Positions 1 to 7,453 of a DNA stretch of 16,988 nucleotides are shown in pieces. The DNA is from Pseudodesulfovibrio sp. GTDB lineage: Bacteria > Desulfobacterota > Desulfovibrionia > Desulfovibrionales > Desulfovibrionaceae. Position 1 is the stretch's first letter; every line of letters begins with the position of its first letter. The stretch spans positions 1 through 16,988 of the forward strand of contig JAFLJW010000321.1 of NCBI GenBank assembly GCA_022712815.1, read 5' to 3'. The notes beneath the pieces were generated by a model. It was given only the letters and a program-made list of their open reading frames with translations. It searched no databases and was not told where the DNA came from. Position numbers and translations under genes: made by a program.

Positions 1-1
1 G

Positions 2-358
2 GCTGAAACTCTGGCTGCTGATTTTTCCGTCAGGGGCGTGGCATGGGAAAGCAGGATGGATGAATTTCCCGGCCTGATTCTCAATACCACACCCCTTGGC
101 ATGTCCGGGGACATGGAAGAACTGACCCCGTGGGATGCGAACCGGTTTGCCGCAGGTGTGGTAGCATACGATATCGTCTACAACCCCCTTGAGACCCGTT
201 TTCTCAGAGAGGCCGGGGCAGCCGGATGCGTGACCATCTCAGGGCTTGAAATGTTCCTGCATCAGGGACTTGCCCAATTCAAACTCTGGACAGGGCAGGA
301 GATGGACGAAAACGGAGCAAGGACTTTGTTGCTGGCGACCTTGAAGGGGGGATCCTAA
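2..358 (+). CDS. aroE: Shikimate dehydrogenase, C-terminal part (5' end outside window)
   Basis: This is the last ~118 codons of AroE, which reduces 3-dehydroshikimate to shikimate with NADPH in the cytoplasmic chorismate pathway. The reading frame is open from base 2 and the true start lies upstream of the window. Visible family motifs are NTTPLGM (after the Rossmann dinucleotide-binding region), AYDIVYNPLETRFL, and the C-terminal helix motif ISGLEMFLHQGLAQFKLWTG, whose Gln normally contacts shikimate. The gene ends at TAA 356-358, 63 bp before the next gene on the same strand. An internal GTG at 38 is not a credible start because AroE homology runs through it. Identification is firm from these motifs; the N-terminal catalytic Lys/Asp pair cannot be checked here. 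Confidence 0.93.
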   Translation, partial: AETLAADFSVRGVAWESRMDEFPGLILNTTPLGMSGDMEELTPWDANRFAAGVVAYDIVYNPLETRFLREAGAAGCVTISGLEMFLHQGLAQFKLWTGQEMDENGARTLLLATLKGGS

Positions 359-421
359 ACGGTTGCCGCTGTATTCTTTTTCGCATACCCTGCTTTTGAA
401 CATTCAAAAAAGGTGATCAGG

Positions 422-1081
422 ATGAATAGCATACGTAAATTTTTCTTGTTTGCAGTCATGGCTGGAACTCTCGCCCTCGGTCTCGGCATTTATTCCCCCG
501 CCGCCGAGGCTGCCGGACCTGACCCGGTGGTCATATTCGAGACCACCATGGGCCGCATCATCGTCATCCTTTATCCAAGGGAAGCACCGGTCACGGTTGA
601 AAACTTTCTCAAATACGTTGATTCCGGGTTCTATGACGGCACAGTCTTTCATAGGGTTATCCAGCAGGAAAAATCAAAAAAACCTGGAGACGACCTGACA
701 ATAAATATCGTTCAGGGCGGAGGCTTCACTTATCCCCTAAAGCCAAAATCGACCATGCGCCCCATCATCTGTGAATCGCAAAAGGCGATGAACAACAAAA
801 AAGGAACTATTGCCATGGCGCGAGGTGCTGACCCGGATTCTGCCACAAGCCAGTTCTTTTTCAATGTGGAAGACAATCCGGTCCTCGATTATTCACGCGA
901 GCCAGAAAGATGGGACCCGGAAAAATTTGATGTAATCATGGGATATTGCGCCTTTGGCAAGGTACTCCGAGGTATGGATGTGGTGGAAAAGATGCTCCAT
1001 GTGAAAACCACCAGAAAGGGAATCATGGAAGACGTTCCGGTCACGCCCATTTACATCACCAAGGCATATCGAGCCAAATAG
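422..1081 (+). CDS. Secreted cyclophilin-type peptidyl-prolyl cis-trans isomerase
   Basis: A 219-residue PPIase that catalyses Xaa-Pro cis-trans isomerisation, probably in the periplasm (PpiA-like). Residues 1-30 form a signal peptide: MNSIRKFF, a hydrophobic core, then a cleavage-like site AEA|AG. The cyclophilin domain follows: FETTMGRI, APVTVENFLKYV, FHRVI (76-80, catalytic Arg), VQGGGF, GTIAMAR, SQFFFNV, and a C-terminal FGKVLRGMDVVEKM. About 16 residues (81-96, QQEKSKKPGDDLTINI) sit between FHRVI and VQGGGF, where many bacterial homologues run straight on. I chose ATG 422 because AAGG (410-413) lies at good distance; the in-frame GTG at 413 would use the SD itself as coding sequence. It is followed at once by a strong terminator. 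A lipoprotein or cytoplasmic location is less likely, since there is no lipobox. Confidence 0.9.
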   Translation: MNSIRKFFLFAVMAGTLALGLGIYSPAAEAAGPDPVVIFETTMGRIIVILYPREAPVTVENFLKYVDSGFYDGTVFHRVIQQEKSKKPGDDLTINIVQGGGFTYPLKPKSTMRPIICESQKAMNNKKGTIAMARGADPDSATSQFFFNVEDNPVLDYSREPERWDPEKFDVIMGYCAFGKVLRGMDVVEKMLHVKTTRKGIMEDVPVTPIYITKAYRAK

Positions 1082-1086
1082 CAGGA

Positions 1087-1152
1087 AAAAACCACAAGAA
1101 AAGGCCGGGAAATCACTTTGATCTCCCGGCCTTTTCTTGTGGTTTTTCTTTT
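1087..1152 (+). terminator. Rho-independent terminator, perfect 24-bp arms
   Basis: Left arm 1087-1110 and right arm 1124-1147 are perfect reverse complements, around a 13-nt loop. The arms carry a GGCCGGGA/TCCCGGCC core and A5/T5 ends, so T-rich sequence follows on both strands. It begins 6 bp after the PPIase stop codon. No gene converges on it from the right, so its main job is ending the aroE-PPIase transcript. Confidence 0.93.
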
Positions 1153-1244
1153 CTTTCCATCTTCCTGTTTAATGAAGATAGAGAGGCAACTCTCTGCGAC
1201 AACTTTTTGGGAGAAGTACGCTCAACCCGGATGAGCCCTTTTTC

Positions 1245-1273
1245 TTGACAGCCTCAAGGGCAGGGACTACATA
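1245..1273 (+). promoter_or_regulatory. Putative sigma70 promoter of the AraC regulator gene
   Basis: A perfect -35 hexamer TTGACA (1245-1250) is followed after 17 bp by TACATA (1268-1273), a weak -10. The predicted transcription start is near 1280, inside the Fur-box palindrome. The match at -10 is only partial, so the exact start is uncertain; an activator or iron-limited derepression may compensate. Confidence 0.55.
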
Positions 1274-1295
1274 GATAATGATTTTCAAAATCATT
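1274..1295 (+). promoter_or_regulatory. Fur-box-like operator
   Basis: AATGATTTT (1277-1285), C, AAAATCATT (1287-1295) is a perfect 9-1-9 palindrome. With the preceding GAT it closely resembles the classical Fur box GATAATGATAATCATTATC. It overlaps the predicted transcription start of the AraC-type regulator gene, the usual geometry for iron-dependent repression. The regulator then sits in front of a siderophore-type receptor and transporter, which fits. Binding is inferred from sequence only. Confidence 0.75.
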
Positions 1296-1311
1296 TAGAT
1301 TGGAGAGTCTT

Positions 1312-2349
1312 TTGCCAAGCAAAGCTCCTAATATTACTGATAAAAACTTCTTCCATCCAGACGCTGATATTGAATCAGTTGGGCTGATTAGAAATTTTCA
1401 GTCAATGGGGTGCCAAGAGAAGAAAAATCTCTTCCGGTCCATGTGGCAGGAGTACCACGTGCGTCCCGGGCTGTGCGTAAGCGTGTTTGACGCTTCTTTG
1501 CCTGAAGACTTCTCTTTTTGCTATCGCAAGGACAACAAATTTATCGACTTCGGCTTTTTCCTTGAGGGTGACTTCGTGAACAATATGCGGGAAACCCCGA
1601 TAGGAGGCCTGAAGGTGGCGAATCGGGCCGGAATGTGGGGGATGGGATTTTTCCGTCACATAGCAGGTGTCGTGAGGATTCCGGCCAGGAGAAAAGTTCG
1701 CGCCGTTCACCTGCACGTGCTGCCGGGTGTCCTGGCCACCATGCTTAGCGAAGATGCTGGTTGTGTTCCGCTGTGCCTCAGGAAAGCACTGGAGCAGAAG
1801 GGAAATGCTGATTTTTCCAGTCAGTGTTGCATGTCCCCCAAAGTACAGGCCGTCGCCAATGAATTGTTTTTTGGTGTGCGAAACAACTTTGCCGTCAAAC
1901 TGTATATGGAGGGCAAGGTACTTGAGCTGCTGGGCCTGAGCCTCGTGGAAGGTAATTGTCCTGTAAAGAGAAATACGCATTCACTTTGTCCCCGGGAGCG
2001 CGACACGATCCATGCTATTCGCAAGGAACTTGAGAGCAGGTTCTCCGCGCCGCCGCAGTTGGCGGAACTCTCCGAGAACTATCACATGGGCATTCACAAG
2101 ATGCAGACAGGCTTCAAGCAATTGTACGGGATCTCCGTTTTCGGCTTCATCAAGGAGTTCAAGTTGCAAAAGGCCAGGATGTTTTTTGAGGAAGGTGACA
2201 TGAACGTCAGTGAGGTGGCCTGGGCCATCGGCTATATAAATCTCAGTCATTTCAGCACGGCTTACAAAAAGAGATTCGGTGTCCTTCCCAAGGCGTATTT
2301 GAAGTCCATAAGGGCAAGGGCTCACAGACCTGCTGCAAGAATTTCCTGA
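1312..2349 (+). CDS. AraC-family transcriptional regulator, PchR/YbtA-like
   Basis: A 345-residue regulator whose C-terminal ~105 residues (about 231-335) are the double helix-turn-helix AraC domain. The first HTH is around LAELSENYHMGIHKMQTGFK, the second around VSEVAWAIGYINLSHFSTAY, ending in KRFGVLPKAYLKS. The HKM..GFKQLYG form is typical of the PchR/YbtA group, which bind ferri-siderophores and activate receptor genes. The N-terminal ~225 residues form the presumed sensor domain, with several Cys including CC at 172-173. I chose TTG 1312 because GGAG (1302-1305) lies 6 nt before it. TTG 1300 lacks an SD and abuts the operator; ATG 1405 is a later alternative. The downstream receptor and transporter genes suggest it activates them when iron siderophore is present. 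Confidence 0.88.
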   Translation: MPSKAPNITDKNFFHPDADIESVGLIRNFQSMGCQEKKNLFRSMWQEYHVRPGLCVSVFDASLPEDFSFCYRKDNKFIDFGFFLEGDFVNNMRETPIGGLKVANRAGMWGMGFFRHIAGVVRIPARRKVRAVHLHVLPGVLATMLSEDAGCVPLCLRKALEQKGNADFSSQCCMSPKVQAVANELFFGVRNNFAVKLYMEGKVLELLGLSLVEGNCPVKRNTHSLCPRERDTIHAIRKELESRFSAPPQLAELSENYHMGIHKMQTGFKQLYGISVFGFIKEFKLQKARMFFEEGDMNVSEVAWAIGYINLSHFSTAYKKRFGVLPKAYLKSIRARAHRPAARIS

Positions 2350-2398
2350 TCTGACAAGGGCTAATCTCCATCAATACTGACCCGGTTGAGGGGGTTTT

Positions 2399-2427
2399 AA
2401 CAGGCGTGTTTCCATGCCTGTTTTTTT
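2399..2427 (+). terminator. Rho-independent terminator after the AraC gene
   Basis: AACAGGCGTG (2399-2408), loop TTTC, CATGCCTGTT (2413-2422) make a 10-bp stem with one G-U pair, followed by a T-run (2421-2427). It separates the regulator gene from the receptor operon, implying that the latter has its own promoter. Confidence 0.88.
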
Positions 2428-2503
2428 GTCTTCCGGGGTAAAACTATTTGTTTCAGGGGCAGAAAGTTTTTTCCGCAAATTATAGACTCCACAATCATTA
2501 GAT

Positions 2504-2539
2504 GAAGTGAGGAACGAAAATGCGATCCGGGAAGTGAGG
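2504..2539 (+). repeat. Direct repeat GAAGTGAGG x2 upstream of the receptor gene
   Basis: GAAGTGAGG occurs at 2504-2512 and again at 2531-2539, 27 bp start to start, in the 246-bp gap between the AraC gene and the TonB receptor gene. AraC-family activators often bind direct repeats upstream of the genes they activate, so this is a candidate activator site. The spacing is not a whole number of helical turns, which weakens the case. A poor promoter-like pair (TTGTAT 2546-2551, CGTATT 2569-2574) lies just downstream. Confidence 0.3.
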
Positions 2540-2595
2540 CCTGGGTTGTATTTTGTGAGAACGTCAATCGTATTTGGATGATTTGTGGAGATGAA

Positions 2596-4728
2596 ATGAA
2601 AAACGTCGAAAGGTTAATACTGTTGTTTACAATTTTTGCAATGGCCTATTTTGCCGTTGCGAAATGCGTCTATGCGCAACAGGCGGATGAAAAACAGAGT
2701 TTCAGGCTGGCCCCGGTGGTTGTCAAAGCAGAAAAGCGCATAGAGGAGGCGCAGGATGTCCCGGCAAGCATAACGGTTCTGGAAGAGGGAGATCTCAAGG
2801 ATATGGGTATCAAGAGCACGGATGACCTTGCACGGCACGTCCCCGGCCTGGAGTTCGTTGATTTTGGAAGTCGCAGACACGTGCTGATGTTTCTTCGCGG
2901 CATCAAGAGCCTGCCCAACGGCGAACCTTCCACCGGGTATTATGTGGATGGCGTCAACTATTCAAAACCCTACATGTTTAATTTTCCTCTTTTCGATGTG
3001 GAGCATATTGAAGTGCTCAAGGGACCTCAGGGGACCTTATATGGCCGCAACACCTCTGGCGGCGTCATTAATGTCTATACCAAGCAACCCGGCAATGATG
3101 TGTCCGCAAGCGTGGGTACGACCTTTGGCAACTACAATCAGAAGGAATCCCGGGGATATTGGAGCGGCCCTTTGGTCGAAGACAAGCTTTTTCTGGGTAT
3201 TTACGGGATGGCCGCTTACCGGGATGGCTACATGGTAAACGATGTTGATACCGGCAACAAGGACGGGAGATATCTGGACGGCAAGTCCGGGCGCATAAAA
3301 TTGCGGTATCTCGCCAACGATGACTGGGAAATATCCATGACCATGGATGCGCAACAGCATGACGATGGGGCTTACACCGCCCGGCGGACCGAACGCAACG
3401 GACTGGTCAAGGCTGGCAGGGCGGATGTGGACAAACGCTACCATTACTCCCACGACTATGAAAGCACTCAGAAAAACACTTGCTGGGGCACGACTCTGAT
3501 CTCGAAATACGAGACAGGGGCAGGCGCCTTGCATTCCATAACCGGATACCGCGCCTATCACAGCGATGAGTACATAGACACCGATTTCAGCCCACTTGAT
3601 GTAATGAGAAAAGAGTATGTCCAGAAGGACAGTGATTTTACTCAGGAGTTTCGCATGGTTTCACCAGAGGACAAAGGGCCTTTTAGGTGGCTGATGGGCA
3701 CGTACTTCTTTCATTTGAGAGCAGACACCGAGACCGCCAATCTATTCGGCGTTGACTCGGCTAACCCCGGATTGAAGGTTGATTTCGATACTGAAAGGAA
3801 AAATGTAGGAGCATCATTGTTCGGGCAGGGGACATACACCATGTTTGACAAGCTTGATCTGACGTTGGGGCTTAGGGGCGAATACGAACGCGCCTCCATC
3901 GAGTCTTCGCAATTCAATACTCCTGCGGGTGGCCCAAGTTCCCTGACCGCAAGCATGGATGGCTCCAAAGAATTTACGGCCTTCCTGCCGAAAGTGGTTT
4001 TGGCATGGCACTTCAACGATGACCATATGACTTACGGGACCATATCCAGAGCGCACAGGAGCGGCGGTTTCAACGATGTCTCCGCTCCTGCGGGAAGCGA
4101 GGTCTATGGCGAAGAATACAGTTGGCTGTATGAAATCGGACAGAAGTCCTTCTTCCTGAACCAGCGGCTGATGTTCAACGTGGCTGGTTTTCATACCGAG
4201 ATTCAGGAAGAGCAACTGCCCTTGTTCAAAGTGGCAAGCATGCAGTCTTATACGGCCAACGCCGGAAAATCCCATCGTACCGGAATTGAGATTGAAAGTC
4301 GTTATAAGCTGACCAGCGATCTGGGACTGAGTGCGAATTTATCGTGGCTGCGAGCCGAGTACGACGAGTACTATGACCCTGTTATTGCTCAGGACTACAA
4401 GGGCAACCGCGTATTCTGCGTGCCGAATTACACCTATGGGATTGCGCTCGATTATCGTCGGCAGTTGTCCGAGGGGTGGAGTCTGTTTAGCCGTGCCGAT
4501 CTCATGGGCGTGGGGTCGCGGTATTTCGACGACGCCAACACCGTGAAGGAGGATCCTTACGAGTTGGTCGATCTCCGACTGGGTGTGGAGGGAGAGCATC
4601 TGGATTGCTCGTTATGGGTCAAAAACCTTTTTGACAAGGAATATGTCGCTTTTGAAAACACAAAGACTGGAGCCGCTGAAGACGGCGCACCACGTATGTT
4701 TGGCGTGTCTCTGGATTACAGATTCTAG
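2596..4728 (+). CDS. TonB-dependent siderophore receptor, FyuA/FptA-like
   Basis: A 710-residue outer-membrane receptor that imports ferri-siderophore using TonB energy. Residues 1-27 are a signal peptide ending VYA|Q. A TonB box (LAPVVVKA, about 38-45) follows, then the plug domain (about 50-165) with QDVPASITVLEEGDL, FLRGI, YYVDGV and IEVLKGPQGTLYGRNTSGG. The rest is a 22-strand barrel with NLFDKEY near the end and the terminal aromatic signature SLDYRF. Several stretches (GNRVFCVPNYTYG, KSHRTGIEIES, NLFDKEY) resemble my memory of FyuA, the yersiniabactin receptor; the exact ligand is inferred. I chose ATG 2596 because GGAG (2587-2590) lies 5 nt before it; ATG 2578 would put that SD inside the gene. 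Next gene 77 bp downstream. Confidence 0.9.
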   Translation: MKNVERLILLFTIFAMAYFAVAKCVYAQQADEKQSFRLAPVVVKAEKRIEEAQDVPASITVLEEGDLKDMGIKSTDDLARHVPGLEFVDFGSRRHVLMFLRGIKSLPNGEPSTGYYVDGVNYSKPYMFNFPLFDVEHIEVLKGPQGTLYGRNTSGGVINVYTKQPGNDVSASVGTTFGNYNQKESRGYWSGPLVEDKLFLGIYGMAAYRDGYMVNDVDTGNKDGRYLDGKSGRIKLRYLANDDWEISMTMDAQQHDDGAYTARRTERNGLVKAGRADVDKRYHYSHDYESTQKNTCWGTTLISKYETGAGALHSITGYRAYHSDEYIDTDFSPLDVMRKEYVQKDSDFTQEFRMVSPEDKGPFRWLMGTYFFHLRADTETANLFGVDSANPGLKVDFDTERKNVGASLFGQGTYTMFDKLDLTLGLRGEYERASIESSQFNTPAGGPSSLTASMDGSKEFTAFLPKVVLAWHFNDDHMTYGTISRAHRSGGFNDVSAPAGSEVYGEEYSWLYEIGQKSFFLNQRLMFNVAGFHTEIQEEQLPLFKVASMQSYTANAGKSHRTGIEIESRYKLTSDLGLSANLSWLRAEYDEYYDPVIAQDYKGNRVFCVPNYTYGIALDYRRQLSEGWSLFSRADLMGVGSRYFDDANTVKEDPYELVDLRLGVEGEHLDCSLWVKNLFDKEYVAFENTKTGAAEDGAPRMFGVSLDYRF

Positions 4729-4741
4729 CTAGGTGTTTCGT

Positions 4742-4778
4742 GTACAGCCCTGCATCGTGTCGGGGCTGTACCTTTTTT
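4742..4778 (+). terminator. Intercistronic terminator/attenuator between receptor and transporter genes
   Basis: GTACAGCCC (4742-4750) and GGGCTGTAC (4763-4771) form a perfect 9-bp stem with a 12-nt loop, followed by C and T6 (4773-4778). It lies between two genes that otherwise look like one operon, with no obvious promoter after it. It may lower transporter and methyltransferase expression relative to the receptor by partial read-through. Confidence 0.8.
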
Positions 4779-4805
4779 GATACCGCGTTGTCGAAGGAGT
4801 AAATG

Positions 4806-6134
4806 ATGAAATCACTATATGGTGGCGGTCAGGTGAACCAAACGACCAAAAAGATGTTTCTGCTGGCCTCCATGTATTTATGCCAAGCCATCCCTCTGGG
4901 CTATGTCTTCGGCAGCCTTCCTGTAATCATGCGCGAAAGTCACATGACACTGGAAGGCATCGGGGGGCTTTTCACCCTGCATTTGCCGTGGGCGTTCAAA
5001 TTTCTTTACGCCTCATGGGTGGATCGGACATACATTCCCGCGCTGGGACGCCGTCGTTCGTGGATCTTCCCCATGCAATGGGTGGGAGCCTGCCTCCTGC
5101 TGGTAGCGTCCCAAACGCCGCCGGAGACTAATTTTGGAGCGATGTATGCAGTCCTGATGCTTTTGAATATCGTGATGGCCACCAATGATATTGCAGTGGA
5201 TGGATATGCCACGGATATTCTGGAACCGAATGAGAGACGGTGGGGTAATACCATACAGGCCGGTGCGCGGTATGTCGGAATGATCCTCGGCGGTGGCCTG
5301 ATGTTGTTTCTGCACTCCACTCTGGGCTGGGATGTCCTGTGCCTGACTCTTGCCGCTATAGTCTTTTTGCTCAGCCTCCCTGTCTTTTTTCACAAGGAGA
5401 TGGCGTCAATTTTTACGGAAAGCGCTAGCAAGGAGGAGAAGGCTGGTGTCCTGGCTTTTCTGAAGCGGCGAGATGTTCTCTGGTTGTTGCCGGTACTTAT
5501 AGCCCCTACGGCATTCGTTTTCTGCGGATTCCAGATGCGTACTCCTCTGCTTGTGGATCTGGGACTTGATTCAAAGACAATCGGAGGTCTGCTGATGCAC
5601 TACGCCTATCCAGCCGGGTTGGTTGGGACTGTGCTGAGTAGCTGGCTGTTGCACAAGGCAGGTCGTCATATGTTCATGCGGTTTTTTTGCCTGAGTGCCA
5701 TCATGCTTGCTGTCTATACTGTTTTTTGTGCACAAAACGGCAGTATCTCGATTTTGGGGGCCATCGTGGTGTTGTCCTTGGATAATATACTCATTGGTGG
5801 CATTCAGGTATGGGGATTCACACTCATGATGCGTGCCAGTGCCGGATTGAACGCGGGAACCGGTTTTGCCGTACTGAGCAGTTTCTACATCATCTTTCCA
5901 TTAGTTCTGGCCCCGTTTATCGGCAAGATCGGTGACAAGTATGGCATGGCGAATCTCTATACTCTTTTGGCTTGCCTCATGGTGTTGGGATTTGTTGTTG
6001 CTGAATTGGCCATGCGCGGTCTTCAAAAAACCGCATTCCACTCCGATTGCCCGGAAAATGTAACCCAAGGCACGTCTGGAACTTCAAAGGACCGCCTGCA
6101 ATCAACATTCGAGAAAATACACAATGACGACTAA
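4806..6134 (+). CDS. FptX/RhtX-like siderophore transporter (MFS, AmpG-related)
   Basis: A 442-residue inner-membrane transporter with about 12 predicted membrane segments. The N-terminal half carries the signature of the AmpG-related FptX/RhtX siderophore permeases: YLCQAIPLGYVFGSLPVIMR, LPWAFKFLYASWVDRTY, GRRRSWIFPMQW and NDIAVDGYATDIL. FptX and RhtX carry pyochelin and rhizobactin-1021 respectively across the inner membrane without an ABC ATPase. Its place after a TonB receptor and PchR-like regulator fits that role; AmpG-type muropeptide import is the alternative but less consistent with context. ATG 4806 is 6 nt after AAGGAG (4794-4799); ATG 4803 is equally in frame but only 3 nt away. 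A ~40-residue polar tail follows the last membrane segment, and its last codons overlap the methyltransferase gene by 11 bp. Confidence 0.87.
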   Translation: MKSLYGGGQVNQTTKKMFLLASMYLCQAIPLGYVFGSLPVIMRESHMTLEGIGGLFTLHLPWAFKFLYASWVDRTYIPALGRRRSWIFPMQWVGACLLLVASQTPPETNFGAMYAVLMLLNIVMATNDIAVDGYATDILEPNERRWGNTIQAGARYVGMILGGGLMLFLHSTLGWDVLCLTLAAIVFLLSLPVFFHKEMASIFTESASKEEKAGVLAFLKRRDVLWLLPVLIAPTAFVFCGFQMRTPLLVDLGLDSKTIGGLLMHYAYPAGLVGTVLSSWLLHKAGRHMFMRFFCLSAIMLAVYTVFCAQNGSISILGAIVVLSLDNILIGGIQVWGFTLMMRASAGLNAGTGFAVLSSFYIIFPLVLAPFIGKIGDKYGMANLYTLLACLMVLGFVVAELAMRGLQKTAFHSDCPENVTQGTSGTSKDRLQSTFEKIHNDD

Positions 6135-6768
6135 AACAAAGATCAGGCAGGCTTTTACTGGCGAGCACGTATCCCTTTATGACCAAAAAGCGACTCAGTC
6201 CAAATGGCTGGACCCGGATATCGTTTTCGGGATGGCCTATCGATTCATTGTTTCGGGAGAGGATATTCTGGATGTGGGTATTGGAACGGGGTTGTCCTCG
6301 GTTTTGTTTCACAAGGCCGGTCTTCGAGTGTTCGGGATGGATTTTTCAAGTGAAATGCTCGAAGTTTGCCGGAAAAAGGCATTTGCGGTTGAGCTCAAGG
6401 AGCATGACCTGTCCGTGGCACCATACCCGTTTGCCGCCGAGTCTGTTCACCATGCCGTTTGTACGGGCGTCATGCATCTTTTTAGCGATCTGGATATGAT
6501 ATTCACGGAAGTGGCCCGCGTCATGAAAAAGGGGGGAGTGTTCGCATTTGTCATTGCGCATGGGGACACGGGAGGATCGCGTGAACGGATGTTGAAAGGC
6601 CACGACGGGCATTCAAAAAGTGTCAAGTTCCATCTTCACTCACCCTCCGCCATGGACGAATTGTATGAACGCTGCGGATTCGAGCTTGCAGGTTCCCTGC
6701 ATTTTACCTCTGTTTCGATCGGCAGGCAGGAGATGGAGTACAGGGCTTGCGTCGCACGAAAACTTTGA
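6124..6768 (+). CDS. Class I SAM-dependent methyltransferase in the siderophore-uptake operon
   Basis: A 214-residue soluble methyltransferase of the Methyltransf_11 type. Motif I is ILDVGIGTG (48-56), the acidic residue that binds SAM ribose is D73 in FGMDFS, the post-I region is LKEHDLSVAPYPFAAESV, and motif III is VARVMKKGGVFAF. The ATG overlaps the last 11 bp of the transporter gene and has only a weak SD, so it is probably translated by coupling. The substrate is unknown. Being cotranscribed with a ferri-siderophore uptake system suggests it modifies the imported siderophore, a breakdown product or a metabolite needed for iron release, but nothing in the sequence proves this. A strong terminator follows 24 bp after its stop. 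Confidence 0.88.
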   Translation: MTTKTKIRQAFTGEHVSLYDQKATQSKWLDPDIVFGMAYRFIVSGEDILDVGIGTGLSSVLFHKAGLRVFGMDFSSEMLEVCRKKAFAVELKEHDLSVAPYPFAAESVHHAVCTGVMHLFSDLDMIFTEVARVMKKGGVFAFVIAHGDTGGSRERMLKGHDGHSKSVKFHLHSPSAMDELYERCGFELAGSLHFTSVSIGRQEMEYRACVARKL

Positions 6769-6792
6769 GCTGCTTGCCTGACTGTACAAAGC

Positions 6793-6826
6793 AAAGGACT
6801 CCCGGATGTTCCGGGAGTCCTTTTTT
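6793..6826 (+). terminator. Rho-independent terminator between convergent methyltransferase genes
   Basis: AAAGGACTCCCGG (6793-6805), loop ATGTT, CCGGGAGTCCTTT (6811-6823) form a perfect 13-bp stem with T6 at 6821-6826. It ends the + strand iron operon. On the - strand the stem is followed by CCTTTGCTTTG, so it may serve the convergent transcript as well, less strongly. Confidence 0.9.
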
Positions 6827-6849
6827 CATGATTGTTGCGTGGATTTTAG

Positions 6850-7449
6850 TCAGCATGGCTGGAAGCAGGCCAGATAGGTGTGCTTCAGATTCAACTCGGA
6901 GTATCTTTTGAAGCCGCATGGAGCGGCCAGTGTTTCGACGTCATCCGCCGACAGACGCGAATGCAGGGGCGGGCCGAAATTCGCTTCCTCCTTCTTGCAT
7001 TCAAGCACCGCGAGCACCCCGTCCGGGCGCAACACCCTTTTGAATTCGGAGAACATGCTTTCTGCCTGATCGCGCACGCTTTTGATATGTAGCACGGTGC
7101 TTAGCATGAGGACATCCACGCTGTTCGTTTTCAAGGGGAGCGCTGCGGTGATGTCGCAGACGTGACCTGTTATGTTTGTCTTGCCTTCCTTGCGGGCAAG
7201 AGTATTCAGTTGTTCGATCGACGTTTCGACAGTGTCCAGGGCGATGACATGCCCTCTTTTTCCCAGTAGCCGTGCGGCGTACAGGGAGTATTCCCCCGCG
7301 CCGCACCCTGCGTCCACAAAGATCATGCCTTCCCGCAAGGTCAGGTGATCGAAAACGGCTTCCGGATCTTGCAGCCAGAAGCTGGTGGGACCATATCCCT
7401 TTTTGCCGGAGCCTCTGCTCCGGCAGTGCTGCTGATTTTGATTGTTCAT
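6850..7449 (-). CDS. Class I SAM-dependent methyltransferase (UbiE/Methyltransf_11 type), paired with Fur-family gene
   Basis: A 199-residue methyltransferase. Motif I is VDAGCGAGEYS (about 45-55), the acidic residue is D72 in ALDTVE, D99 in CDITAALPL sits at the adenine-contact position, and FKRVLRPDGVLAVLE is motif III. An N-terminal GPTSFWLQDPEAVF motif precedes the Rossmann fold. I chose ATG 7449 because AAAGGAT lies just upstream; longer readings run back through the Fur-family gene. The Fur stop and this ATG are 4 bp apart, so the two are cotranscribed and probably coupled. Substrate unknown. It shares only the general fold with the convergent methyltransferase at 6124-6768, so they do not look like recent duplicates. 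Confidence 0.87.
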   Translation of the reverse strand: MNNQNQQHCRSRGSGKKGYGPTSFWLQDPEAVFDHLTLREGMIFVDAGCGAGEYSLYAARLLGKRGHVIALDTVETSIEQLNTLARKEGKTNITGHVCDITAALPLKTNSVDVLMLSTVLHIKSVRDQAESMFSEFKRVLRPDGVLAVLECKKEEANFGPPLHSRLSADDVETLAAPCGFKRYSELNLKHTYLACFQPC

Positions 7450-7453
7450 GGGG

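Noticed and set aside
6124..7449. The two neighbouring methyltransferases as an inverted gene duplication
   Set aside because: They share only fold-level motifs; the sequences around motif I, the post-I region and the C-terminus differ throughout.
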